DNA of 64,000 bases, from assembly GCA_963783945.1 (NCBI GenBank), contig CAWAPS010000019.1, positions 992,001 to 1,056,000 of the forward strand. Reading direction: 5' to 3'. The notes under the pieces are model-generated. The model ran no database searches. It saw nothing but the letters and a program-made list of their open reading frames with translations, and had not been told where the DNA came from. Positions 34,538 through 43,437 of the stretch are shown piece after piece (position 1 is the first letter of the stretch; each line of letters starts with the position of its first letter). The translations under genes and the position numbers were made by a program. This DNA comes from CAWAPS01 sp963783945. Its GTDB lineage: Bacteria; Actinomycetota; Acidimicrobiia; Acidimicrobiales; Palsa-688.

Positions 34538-36428
34538 ATGCGCGCTTGGCTGTCGACCGTCGTGGCGTTCCGGGGTAGGCCCACCGAGAAGGGCCGCTGT
34601 ACGACTTCTGTCCGGCGACGCAGTGTGCGTCGCCGGCGGATGACGGCCCTTCTGGCAAGCTCTTGCCTGGCGCTGGTCGGGGTCGTTACCATCACTGCGG
34701 GCCGGGGGGGCACCGCCCAGGCGTCTGGGGTCAAGTCGACGCCGCCGGCGAAGTCGACGCCGCCGTCGCGGGTGCTCACCGCTCTGCCTGCTACCCCGGT
34801 TGAGCCGTGTAGCGCCGCGGTGTTGCAGCAGTTCGTGCCGACGGTAGCCGATCCTGATTATGTCAGCACCACCCTTACCGCCGCGACCATGTTCAGCAGT
34901 CCCGTGGACTATTGCCGACTGGACGGCTACATCACTACCACCGACAACGGAGAGCTCAACCAGGTTCGGTTCATGGTGGCCCTGCCAGATGCATTCAACG
35001 GCCGCTATCTCCTGGACGCCACCGGCGGGGCTGCGGGTGCGGTGCCCGACCCGCCGGCTCAGCAGCTCCTCGAGGGCTTTGCTATCTCCGGGACCGATCA
35101 AGGAAGCCACCCGTCGAACCCGCTCGACTTCAGCTGGGAGAACGACCCGGCCCAGTTCCTGGACTTCTTGAAACTCGGCGTTCACTTCACTGCTGTCGTC
35201 ACCCAGGCGCTAACCCGCACCTACTACAAGGAGTCTTCGCTCGTCCGCTACATCGCCGGCTGCTCCGGAGGAGGATCCTCGGGACGCGAGACCATGCAGA
35301 ATTACCGGAACCAGCGACTTCGACGGTGTCATCGTGGGGGCCACGCCGGCCGGCGGGGGCCTGCTCGAGGACTACGGGCGCATCGAACAATACATCGCCA
35401 CCCATCCCAACTCGTGGATTTCGCCCACCCAGCTCGCCTCCGCCCAGCAGGCGATCCTGAAAAAGTATGACGGTGCTGACGGAACCGTCGACGGCATCAT
35501 TCAAGACGACCGCAACTTCGTTACCTGGTCGCGGAGCGGTGCCATCGATCTCAACCCGAAAGTCCTCGAACAAGTCGGCCTGACCGATGCTCAGATCGCG
35601 GCGTTCGACCTCATCGCCAGCTGGTTTCCCTTCACCGCTCCGTCCGAGCCCGCCATCGCCGGAGGGCTCTACCCCGGCTTCGGTATCAGCCGGGTCGATC
35701 AATGGGCGACCTGGCTGTTCGGCACCACCGCACCGCAACCCGGCCCCACACCCTGGACATTCGGCTCGCCGACGGCTCCCCTGGCCTACGACGTGATCGA
35801 CTCGATGATGCAGGCCGTCTTCCCCCAGAACCCGGACTGGATCCATACCGTCGACTTCACGAGTCCGGCGCTCCAACAGCAGTTCGACCAGTTCGATGGT
35901 GTCCAAGGACAGCCTGCGAACTACAACGAGTTCCGAAATCAAGGCGGCAAGGTGCTGTTCTACGTAGGTGTGGGCGACACGGCCGACGAGTACCTCGGCG
36001 ATGTGACCGACTACGACCAGATGTTGCAATATGAGCTCCAGGACTTGGGCAAGAATCCGACCGCCCTGCAGAGCGGTGTGGCGCTCAGGTCATTGCAAAG
36101 CTGGGCGCGGGAGTTCCTGGTACCGGCCTGGGGCCACTGCAGTCCAGCCGGCGGGCCGGGCCCAGACGGCTCCGGGACGTCCCCGTCCTCGCTGGACGTC
36201 CCCAATCAGGCACTCAACGCCATGATTGCATGGGTAGAGCACGGCACAGCGCCGGACTCACTGGTGGTCGCCAACTCCACTTCGGGCCGGACCTTCCGGC
36301 TTTGCCCGGAGCCGCAGACCGCGGTATTCGAAGGCGGCAATGTCAACGATGCGTCGAACTGGACTTGCCGCACCCAGCGAGACTTCCTGAAGCTGAACTG
36401 GATCCCTGGGGCAAGAGCCAAAATATGA
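34538..36428 (+). pseudogene. Secreted tannase/feruloyl esterase family protein with one frameshift
   Basis: Two overlapping frames make one protein of about 625 residues. The first (ATG 34538, after GGGAGGGT) has a signal sequence with an arginine-rich start (SVRRRRMTALLASSCLALVG), LDGYITTTDNGELNQVRFMV, and the nucleophile motif AGCSGGGSSGRETMQNY. The second resumes at about 35315 with DFDGVIVGATPAGGGLLEDY and runs to a GHC histidine motif (WGHCSPAGG). Tannases cleave phenolic esters outside the cell. The break lies near 35305-35318, directly after the catalytic serine motif. The enzyme is inactive as written unless the break is a sequencing error. Confidence 0.78.
34612..34636. repeat. Perfect 10-base inverted repeat before an internal ATG
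   Basis: CCGGCGACGC, loop AGTGT, GCGTCGCCGG, ending four bases before the in-frame ATG at 34640 of the tannase gene. It also encodes an arginine repeat (RRRSVRRRR). It could affect translation of the secreted protein or simply reflect the coding repeat. Confidence 0.5.
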
Positions 36429-36584
36429 ACCAGAAGACGGATTTGAAGGAAGCTGTTGGTTGGTGCCGGCATCGGATCTAGCCGGCACGCCCAGGTTCTC
36501 CCGGGAACATAGTTCGTTCCGGTACCCCCAGAGGTTCGCTGACCGCGGCCCCCCAACTACGAGGACCCTTCATTTCGGCCGAGC

Positions 36585-36880
36585 AGATCACCATCTATTT
36601 AACGCGCTTTGGCCCGATCGGTGTCGGCATTTGCTACGACAATGTGGATCAATCCAGAGATCGCCCGGATCATGGTGCTAGCGGGGCGCGCTGATGCTGG
36701 TGGTCCCCCACCGCCACTGTTGCTACCACCACCCGCCGGCGACATTGAGGCTATGGCCTTAACCCGCGCCGGCAAGAATGGCGTCTTCGTGATCAACGCC
36801 TATTGGGTGGATGGCCATGTCGGTCGTAGGGGGCGCCCAGACGTCAGCCACAGCTCTATCGCCGGTCCTCCCTGCCCACC
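36585..36880 (+). pseudogene. Nitrilase/carbon-nitrogen hydrolase relic
   Basis: RFGPIGVGICYDN contains the nitrilase catalytic cysteine motif. After a frame change come NPEIARIMVLAG and then ALTRAGKNGVFVINAYWVDG with SHSSIAGP, the late nitrilase segments. Small indels separate them and both termini are absent. A dead C-terminal half of an amidase or nitrilase is the best reading. Confidence 0.48.
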
Positions 36881-37374
36881 GCCTGACATCAACAGCGCTC
36901 GTCGTGTTCAAACCGTTGAGCAGTTGACAGCCTCCGGCGAACTCGATTGCTCTGGTGAAGAAGTTGCTCGTATCGATGGCCTGTCGGCTACGCGGCCTCA
37001 ACGCTACGACAGTCGAGGTACTTTGCCCTCTTCAACGAACCGGAGTCCGTCGAGAGAAAACGCCGGGCCAGGTCTCGGCAGAACTTACCTTTTCCAACGG
37101 TGTGGCACAGAAGTCCGCGCCCCGAACCCCTCGGGAAGGCGCGCAATGACGTGCTCAGCCTCGATCGACGCTGCTGTGAGCCTGCCCGAACCGGCGCTAG
37201 GAGAGGCCGTCATGCAAGAAACGGGTGGCGAGTGTCCAAGAGTGCACGGTTGGGAGGAGAATGGCCGGCACCCCTTACGTGTCGTACCGGGCGACCAACG
37301 TACGCTTGGGATAGTAAGCAGTGAGGTTCCCCCGGTTCGTTGGACACCTACCTTGGGGACGTGGCTGCGCCATA
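36881..37374. other. No gene recognised
   Basis: About 490 bases between the nitrilase relic and the methyltransferase. A long plus-strand frame crosses it, but its composition (Arg, Gly, Pro) and lack of domains mark it as non-coding. Confidence 0.4.
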
Positions 37375-37947
37375 GTGGGTTTCGTGAACGAGAACCACAG
37401 GTATTGCGGCAGCGACGAGTGGCGGGCGACGATCCGGGACATCATTCTCCCCTGGGCGATCGGCGATGTCGACCTGGGCAGCGACGTGCTCGAGGTAGGC
37501 CCGGGGTACGGGGCCACGACGGACGTTCTCAGCGCGTCGGTTCCAAGGCTGTCGGCTGTCGAGATCGACCCCGGGCTGGCGGCGACGCTACGGGAGCGGT
37601 TCGCGGGCAACCCGGCCGTCGTCATCGTACGGGGGGACGCCACGGCCCTCGAGTTCCCCGACAGCCGTTTCAGCGGCGCAGCATCGTTCACCATGCTGCA
37701 CCACGTGCCGACCGCCACCCTGCAGGACCGCCTCTTCGCCGAGGTAGCCCGGGTGCTGCGACCGGGCGCCCCGTTCGTCGCCAGCGACAGCCTGCGCAGC
37801 CCGGAGATCGAGGCTGGCCACGAGGGCGACACCTACAACCCGGTGGACCCCGAGGGCTTGCCCGGGCGCCTGGCAGCGGCCGGGTTCACCAAGGTGGAGG
37901 TGAAAACAAACCAATTCGGGTGGGCGTCGCTGGCCAAGAAGGCGTGA
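37375..37947 (+). CDS. Class I SAM-dependent methyltransferase
   Basis: About 190 residues with methyltransferase motif I (DVLEVGPGYGATTDVL), the acidic end of strand 2 (LSAVEIDPGLAATL), VRGDATALEFPD and the SFTMLHHV motif IV. It transfers methyl from S-adenosylmethionine to an unknown small molecule. The start is GTG 37375 or GTG 37384 (VNENHRYCGSDEW), the usual N terminus of this group; the longer frame from 37321 lacks homology. The C-terminal end is short but normal. It has no operon partner. Confidence 0.85.
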   Translation: MGFVNENHRYCGSDEWRATIRDIILPWAIGDVDLGSDVLEVGPGYGATTDVLSASVPRLSAVEIDPGLAATLRERFAGNPAVVIVRGDATALEFPDSRFSGAASFTMLHHVPTATLQDRLFAEVARVLRPGAPFVASDSLRSPEIEAGHEGDTYNPVDPEGLPGRLAAAGFTKVEVKTNQFGWASLAKKA

Positions 37948-38632
37948 ACGCCTACGACGCGGCCCCGCAGAACGGGTCGTACGGGAAGTCGCTCAGTGTC
38001 ACCAGCCGTCGTCGGTAAACGGCGACGACCGCCGTAGAGACCTTCCCAATATCTCGGACGCCGGCCGTGGGAGAGGTAGCCGTAGCCACAATGTACCGTT
38101 CGAGTCGTCCCCTAGTCTGCTTGAGATCCCAAGCGGAGGAGCCATGGGTGACGCCGGAATGGATACAGGATGTTCGCCCAGAGATAGTCCGGGCCTGTCT
38201 GAAGCCGAGGAAGCGCAATCGGCACCTCCCCGCTCGGCCCTACGACAGACGACTCGGAGAGTTATTGGCATGGTTCGCACCTCCGACAGCCCGAACGCTC
38301 CGTGGTATCCCACCTAGTGGCCGGCGGTGGTGGCGCCCTGGACGGAACGCTCTGGACCGAGGATATGGGGCAGGTGCCGGCCGGGGATCACCGCGCCGGA
38401 CGAGCGCCGATCCGTCGTTTCGTACTCGCCGGGCGGTTTGGCGCTCGGCCGGAGTGGCGCTGCAGATCAGGGTGATCTACAGCGTCGAGTTCACGAGAAC
38501 GCCAATGACGGCTACCGCAATCGCCGCGGCCGGGCCATTGATACTCGCTGACCATGGTGCGCAGCGGAGCCGACCGCTTGGCCACCAAGACTACGGTCAG
38601 TGCGAATCGTAGTTTGTCGTATGTACAGGCCG
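37948..38632. other. No intact gene; contains a repeat
   Basis: About 685 bases. It contains copy A of a diverged 130-base repeat (38085-38215). Other frames are unrecognised. Confidence 0.45.
38085..38215 (-). repeat. Diverged repeat, copy A
   Basis: On the minus strand this segment resembles plus-strand 61211-61330. A 27-base core (38117-38143) is identical to 61273-61299, and both can encode GSSAWDLKQ. I do not recognise the protein or element. The copies lie in opposite orientation 23 kb apart. Confidence 0.5.
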
Positions 38633-39511
38633 TTAGTGGCTGTCGACGTCGAAGAGCCCGGCGCTCGCTTTCTGGGTCTCGTGGTAGGCGCGTTTGAGTG
38701 CGATGGCCTCGGTGCGGGGAAGGGCGAAGCACGACCTCGACAGCTCTTCGTCGAGGGGGTGCGAGTAGGACACCGGCCCGTTCCCGAGACCATCGAGCAG
38801 GGCGACGGCGACGTCTCGTGGCTGGCTCGGGTCGAGCAGCCGGGATCGGGCGCGGTCCAGTAGGTCCGGCGAGTCCGGTTTCCCGCACAGCTCCTTGTCG
38901 AAAGTTTCCTGATACAGGAGGTAAGCGGGAGAGGCGATCGGCCCCGATAGGACGGTGCAGACGTCGACGCCGTGGTCGCCGAGCTCCGACCACAGCGATT
39001 CGGCGAGGATCCACTCGTAGGCCTTGCCAGCAGCGTAGGTGGCGTAGTTCACCGAGCCCTGCGTCGCGGCGTTCGAGCCCACGATGGCGATGCCGCCTCG
39101 CCCCCGCTCCACCATCGCTGGCGCGAAGTGGTGGCTGAGGACGACCGGCGTCCGGCAGTTCACGGCCACGCTCTCAAGGTGCAGGTCGAGGGAGCATTCC
39201 AGGAAACGGCCGAACAGAGGGACGGTCGCGTTGTACACGAGGAGGCCGACCTCGAGGTCGGCGGTGGCCGCCGTGACCACGGCGCCGATGTTGGTGTCGG
39301 CCAGGTCGGCCACGACCGGCCGCGTCTGCGTGCCATGTGCGGTGGCGACCTCGGTGGCGGTCCGCTTCAGCCGCTCCTCGTTGCGGGCCAGCATCACGAC
39401 GTTGAGGCCTCGGGCCGCGATCTCGTGGGAGACCGCCTGACCGGTCCCGGTCGAGGCGCCGGCGACGACGGCCCATGGCCCGTACTTGTCTGCGAACGTC
39501 TCGACGCTCAT
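38633..39511 (-). CDS. SDR oxidoreductase in an operon with a TauD-family enzyme
   Basis: A 292-residue SDR with the cofactor motif GASTGTGQAVSHEIAARG, LARNEERLKR, catalytic VGSNAAT and YAAGKAYEW. The ATG overlaps the stop of the upstream dioxygenase by four bases, so the pair is a coupled operon. The two enzymes may act one after the other, hydroxylation then oxidation. The substrate is unknown. Confidence 0.88.
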   Translation of the reverse strand: MSVETFADKYGPWAVVAGASTGTGQAVSHEIAARGLNVVMLARNEERLKRTATEVATAHGTQTRPVVADLADTNIGAVVTAATADLEVGLLVYNATVPLFGRFLECSLDLHLESVAVNCRTPVVLSHHFAPAMVERGRGGIAIVGSNAATQGSVNYATYAAGKAYEWILAESLWSELGDHGVDVCTVLSGPIASPAYLLYQETFDKELCGKPDSPDLLDRARSRLLDPSQPRDVAVALLDGLGNGPVSYSHPLDEELSRSCFALPRTEAIALKRAYHETQKASAGLFDVDSH

Positions 39512-40413
39512 AGCGCGTTCAAGAGGTCGGTGTTTGATTTTGAGGACCAGGCGTCACCGCCGCGGGAGTTCAGCAGGTCATCGCGGGCGCCGATGTCGGA
39601 GGGAACCTGGTCGAAAGCGCTCAGCGTCGCGATGTTCACCCGCTGCAGGGTGCGGGTTCCGGGCATCGTCACCGCACGGCGGGCATGCGCTACCGCGCGG
39701 TTGTCCCAGATGACAATGTCGCCGGTGGACCAGGGGTGCTCGTAGACGTTGTGGTCGGCGTAGAGGTATAAGTACAGCTCCTCGAGCAGCGCGTCGCTGT
39801 CCTCTTCGGGCATGCCGATGATCGCACCAGTCATGTCCTCGTCGACGAACAGGTAGGGGCGCCCAGTGACCGGGTGGGGCCACACGACCGGATGCACCGC
39901 GGCGGTGTCGCCCGGCAGGCTGTCGGTGAGTCGCGTCCGCCGGCCCTTCGCACGCCCGCGGAGGTGAATGGCGTTGAGCTTGTCGACTCGGCGGCGTAGT
40001 TGCTTCGGTAGGCGCTCGTAAGCGCCATAGCCGCTGGCGAAGCGAGTGGGGCTCACACCCTCGTCGACCTCGATCGCGTGGAGCGCCCCGCCGAGGTACG
40101 GAACCGGCGTATAGGAGATGTCGTGGTGGAAGCGCAGCTCGAAATCGGCGAGGATCCCGTCGGGTCGCACGTTCGAGACGATCGGGTGGTCGGGCCGGCA
40201 AATCGGACCGAATATGCTGCACAGCATGCTTTGCTCGTCCAGGTTCATCGGCTTCAGTGCGCGAATGAGCAGCAGCCCATCCGCCTGGTAGAGATCTACG
40301 AGCTCCGCCTTCTCCTCTGGAGTCAGCCCCATGATCCCCTCGACGGTGTCGATCCCGTCGAGCCCGACCTCCACGCCGAACGGCTCCATCGGCGTGCTGA
40401 CAATTCGGTTCAT
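39508..40413 (-). CDS. TauD/TfdA-family Fe(II)/2-oxoglutarate dioxygenase
   Basis: A 301-residue dioxygenase. The iron ligands are His-96 and Asp-98 (FHHDISYTP) and His-243 (WDNRAVAHARRAV); Arg-254 or Arg-258 should bind 2-oxoglutarate. Its start MNRIVSTPMEPFGVEV is typical; ATG 40413 is preferred over the longer frame. Relatives oxidise taurine, phenoxyacetates or other small acids. It overlaps the SDR gene at 39511 and is likely its partner. No sulfonate transporter lies nearby, so taurine itself is not implied. Confidence 0.9.
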   Translation of the reverse strand: MNRIVSTPMEPFGVEVGLDGIDTVEGIMGLTPEEKAELVDLYQADGLLLIRALKPMNLDEQSMLCSIFGPICRPDHPIVSNVRPDGILADFELRFHHDISYTPVPYLGGALHAIEVDEGVSPTRFASGYGAYERLPKQLRRRVDKLNAIHLRGRAKGRRTRLTDSLPGDTAAVHPVVWPHPVTGRPYLFVDEDMTGAIIGMPEEDSDALLEELYLYLYADHNVYEHPWSTGDIVIWDNRAVAHARRAVTMPGTRTLQRVNIATLSAFDQVPSDIGARDDLLNSRGGDAWSSKSNTDLLNAL

Positions 40414-40860
40414 CTGAACACTCCCTCCCACAGGCGACGTCCGAAGTCACCGCGATCGCGGCCCGTGGGCCTCGGTCGGGTACGCATCCGCATCGCTAAG
40501 TCTTCATAGCACCTCTACGGGCGAGAACCAACTCGTTGGTCCGCTAGAGCGGTCGGGTACGAGACGGAAATCGGAAACAACTTCGCCGCTCTTCAAGCCC
40601 GAACCTGACCCTCCCGGCCAAGGCATACGCGGAACGGTGGGAATATGCGACTCCAGCGATAAGTCTGTCCGGTCCGTTGCACTGACGTTCTGAGACGCGG
40701 TTCGGCACTCAAGGCGGAACTCGCAGAGGCATCCCGAGCCGTCGATGGGGCCCGGATCACCAGTTCGGAGATCTCTCACTCGCCGGGCACAGATGCACCG
40801 GAAATCCCCTGGGTGTCGCAATCTGACGGCACTGGGAGCGTTTCAGACTCGACCGTTCGC
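40414..40860. other. No gene recognised
   Basis: About 450 bases between the TauD gene and the end of the response regulator gene. No supported coding region. Confidence 0.45.
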
Positions 40861-41544
40861 TCAGCCGCGTTCTGGGCCGTCGGTGGTGGCTGACCCGGGT
40901 GCGACCAGGCCGCTCTCATAGGCGTAGATAACCGCTTGCACGCGGTCACGAAGTGCCAGCTTTTGCAGGATGCGCGCAACGTGGGTCTTGGCGGTTGCCT
41001 CGCTGATGACCAGCTCGTGGCGGATCTCGGGGTTGGACAGGCCGCGCACGAGCAGCTGGAGTACTTCGAACTCGCGGGCGGTGAGCGCGGAGACGGCTTT
41101 CGGCGGGGATGGCACGGCGGGTCGTCGCCGTACGAACTCCTCGATCACCGACCGAGTGATGGCCGGGGCGAGCAACGCTTCACCGCCAGCGACGATGCGC
41201 ACGGCTGCGCCGATCTCTTCGGGTGGAGCATCTTTGAGCATGAAGCCGCTGGCCCCAGCCCGCAAGGAATCGAACACGTAGCCATCGAGGCCGAAGGTGG
41301 TCAGGATGAGGACCCTTGTTTCAGGCTGGGCCTGGACGATCCGCCGAGTGGCCTCGATCCCGTCAAGCACCGGCATGCGGATGTCCATCACCACGACGTC
41401 GGGTCTGAGCCGGCTGGCTTCGCGCACCGCGTCTTCGCCGTCGGCTGCTTCACCGATGACGCTGACGTCGGGCTCGCCGTCGAGGATCTTGCGCAGCCCG
41501 ACCCGAACGAGCGCCTGATCGTCTGCTACCAAGACTGTGGTCAT
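40861..41544 (-). CDS. NarL/FixJ-family response regulator
   Basis: A 227-residue two-component response regulator. The receiver domain (1-120) has the acidic pair ADD, phospho-acceptor Asp-54 (VVVMDIRMP), and the Lys of LKDAPP. The C-terminal LuxR-type HTH is LTAREFEVLQLLVRGLSN with ISEATAKTHVARIL. The ATG overlaps the kinase stop (ATGA), so the pair is translated together. Likely targets are the paired palindromes at 42709-42754 and the divergent secreted-protein gene. Confidence 0.95.
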   Translation of the reverse strand: MTTVLVADDQALVRVGLRKILDGEPDVSVIGEAADGEDAVREASRLRPDVVVMDIRMPVLDGIEATRRIVQAQPETRVLILTTFGLDGYVFDSLRAGASGFMLKDAPPEEIGAAVRIVAGGEALLAPAITRSVIEEFVRRRPAVPSPPKAVSALTAREFEVLQLLVRGLSNPEIRHELVISEATAKTHVARILQKLALRDRVQAVIYAYESGLVAPGSATTDGPERG

Positions 41545-42707
41545 CGGACTGGGAGCAGCACCCGGATGGCGAAGCCGCCTCCGGGCGGTCGTGTGGCGTC
41601 GAAGCGCCCGCCGTAGAGAGCGACCCTCTCGCGCATACCGACCAGCCCGTGACCGCCGCCTGACGCGGATGTGGCGGTGTCGGTCCCGGTGTCGGTGATC
41701 TCCAGTTCCAGCCGATCGGCGCGATAGCAAACGCGGACGGTGGCGGTGGCGCCGTCCGCGTGCTTGATGGCGTTGGTCAGGGCTTCTTGGATGATGCGGT
41801 AGGCGGCCAGTTCGATGCCAGCCGGAAGCTCTCGCTGCTCGCCCTCGATGTCCACGTCGACCGGCAGTCCCGCCGCTCGCACCTGGGTGGCGAGCGCTCC
41901 GAGGTCGGAAAGCTTGGGTTGGGGCGCCAGGGGCTCTCCGCCGTCGCTTCGCAGCATGCCGACCAGACGCCGCATCTCGGTCAGTGCTCCCCGGCCGGTG
42001 CGCTCAATGGCCTCGAGCACGTCCCGGGTCACACTGCCGCTGCCTTCCAGATCCCTTCGTTCCGCCCCGGCCTGGATGACCATCATCGACACGTTGTGGG
42101 CGATGACGTCGTGCAGCTCGCGGGCGATCCGGGAGCGCTCCTCCAGAACGGCTTCACGCGCAGCGACGTCTCGCTCCCGCTCCGCCATGTCCGCCCGGCG
42201 CTCTCGGTCACCCACGACACGGCGGACGAGGACCATGACCACGACCACCACGATCACAAACGGGACGGTGCCCGCCATAGCCCCACCCGTGGCGGCCGCG
42301 GCCAGGAAGTCAGTGGCCACTACCAGGGCCGTACCAACCACGAAGGGGCGTGGCCTGGTCCAGACCGCCAGCGCGTAGAGGGCGAGGAACGTGGCAAGGG
42401 GGTAGCCGATCGAGCTCGGGTTCCACAGCGCGTGATCGACCGCCGAGACCGACGGCACGACCACCCCTACCAGCAGCGGGAACCTCCGGCGCACGGCGAT
42501 CGGGACGGTAATGACAGCCGCCAGCGCGGCAGCCGCGAGCCGGTGGTCAGCGGCGTCGGACCCGAGCCAGATGGCCAGTTGAGTGGTCACCGTCGCCGTC
42601 GCGGCGAGTCCCCAGTCGACAAACACCGGATTGACCCGGAGACGCCAGAGGCGAGGACCTCGCAGCTGCACAGCCCGAACGCTATCCCCCACGGCACCCA
42701 ACCACAT
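41541..42707 (-). CDS. NarL-type sensor histidine kinase
   Basis: About 388 residues. Four to five hydrophobic segments fill the first 165 residues. The HisKA_3 dimerisation domain follows (ERSRIARELHDVIAHNVSMM, phospho-His 199 from this start), then the ATPase domain (ALTNAIKHADG N-box, GHGLVGMRERV G-box). No extracellular sensor domain is present, so the signal probably acts in or near the membrane. ATG 42707 is chosen because the longer frame to 42761 would place two strong palindromes inside the coding region. It is coupled to the response regulator downstream. Confidence 0.92.
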   Translation of the reverse strand: MWLGAVGDSVRAVQLRGPRLWRLRVNPVFVDWGLAATATVTTQLAIWLGSDAADHRLAAAALAAVITVPIAVRRRFPLLVGVVVPSVSAVDHALWNPSSIGYPLATFLALYALAVWTRPRPFVVGTALVVATDFLAAAATGGAMAGTVPFVIVVVVVMVLVRRVVGDRERRADMAERERDVAAREAVLEERSRIARELHDVIAHNVSMMVIQAGAERRDLEGSGSVTRDVLEAIERTGRGALTEMRRLVGMLRSDGGEPLAPQPKLSDLGALATQVRAAGLPVDVDIEGEQRELPAGIELAAYRIIQEALTNAIKHADGATATVRVCYRADRLELEITDTGTDTATSASGGGHGLVGMRERVALYGGRFDATRPPGGGFAIRVLLPVR

Positions 42708-42708
42708 C

Positions 42709-42754
42709 AGCCGATCGGCCGACTTTTCGGCGGCAAAAGACCAGCCGATCGGCT
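42709..42754. promoter_or_regulatory. Paired palindromes upstream of the two-component operon
   Basis: AGCCGATCGGCT at 42743-42754 is a perfect 12-base palindrome, and AGCCGATCGGCC at 42709-42720 matches 11 of 12. Their centres are 34 bases apart, about three helical turns, so two dimers could bind one DNA face. The position between the kinase gene and the secreted-protein gene suggests response-regulator binding. Confidence 0.5.
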
Positions 42755-42864
42755 GACGCAAAGACCGCTCGTCAGGCCGACGACACCGACCTCGCCAATC
42801 CTTACCGTCCTTAGACGAGAGATAACCCGCCGGCAGCCGGCGATTCCCAACAAAGGAGAGTCAA

Positions 42865-43296
42865 ATGAAACGAGCAATCATCATGGCCAGCCTGTTAGCC
42901 GTGGCAGCCATGAGCACAGGACTCGCAGTGGAACCCGCCTTTTCTGCACCGACCAACCACACCCTGACCTTCGTCAGCCGCGGCCTGGCCAGCCAGCAGA
43001 GCGCCCCGAACCACTTGTTACAGGCCAGCACCAACCAAGTGGCCGGCGCCACCGTCGGGTTCGCCGCATCAACATGTACCGACCACTTCTCCACCGGCGT
43101 TTTTACCTGCGACCTCGCCGCGGCCGGCGTCCCCGGCATGCTCTACGCCCACGTGTCCATCAACACCAACAACGGCACGGTGACCGGCAAGGTCACCGGC
43201 GGAACCCACGCCTACAACGGAGCAACCGGAACCGTAAGCGGTCACCCCGGAACCCAATCCGGCGAAACCGACATCACAATCGTCTACCACACCTGA
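42865..43296 (+). CDS. Small secreted protein, allene-oxide-cyclase/dirigent-like barrel
   Basis: A 143-residue exported protein. Residues 1-27 are a signal peptide (MKRAIIMASLLAVAAMSTGL, then AVEPAFSA). The mature part is beta-rich with two cysteines (STCTDHF and FTCDL) and a late GGTHAYNGATGTVSGH motif, as in secreted barrel proteins of the allene oxide cyclase/dirigent type. Function is unknown. AAAGGAG precedes ATG 42865. It is divergent from the two-component operon and is the best candidate target of that system. Confidence 0.68.
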   Translation: MKRAIIMASLLAVAAMSTGLAVEPAFSAPTNHTLTFVSRGLASQQSAPNHLLQASTNQVAGATVGFAASTCTDHFSTGVFTCDLAAAGVPGMLYAHVSINTNNGTVTGKVTGGTHAYNGATGTVSGHPGTQSGETDITIVYHT

Positions 43297-43437
43297 CCGA
43301 CCCGTCGGCCTGCTTCTGTTCCAGTCATTTCTTTCCTTTTTGGTTGCGGTGATCTGTTGCCAATCCAGTCGAATCAGGTCGATCCCGCCTCGGGTGGCTG
43401 TGCTGGGGTACGGGCTCCATTCACCAATCGGGGCGGC

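Noticed and set aside
36609..38018. Long plus-strand frame of 469 codons
   Set aside because: It overlaps a clear methyltransferase gene in another frame and is Arg/Gly/Pro-rich with no domains; only its first part borrows nitrilase relic sequence.
39508..40413. TauD gene as proof of taurine use
   Set aside because: No sulfonate transporter or partner genes; the family has many substrates.
41760..43352. Plus-strand frame of 530 codons
   Set aside because: Antisense to the histidine kinase and out of frame with the secreted protein gene; composition typical of shadow frames in GC-rich DNA.
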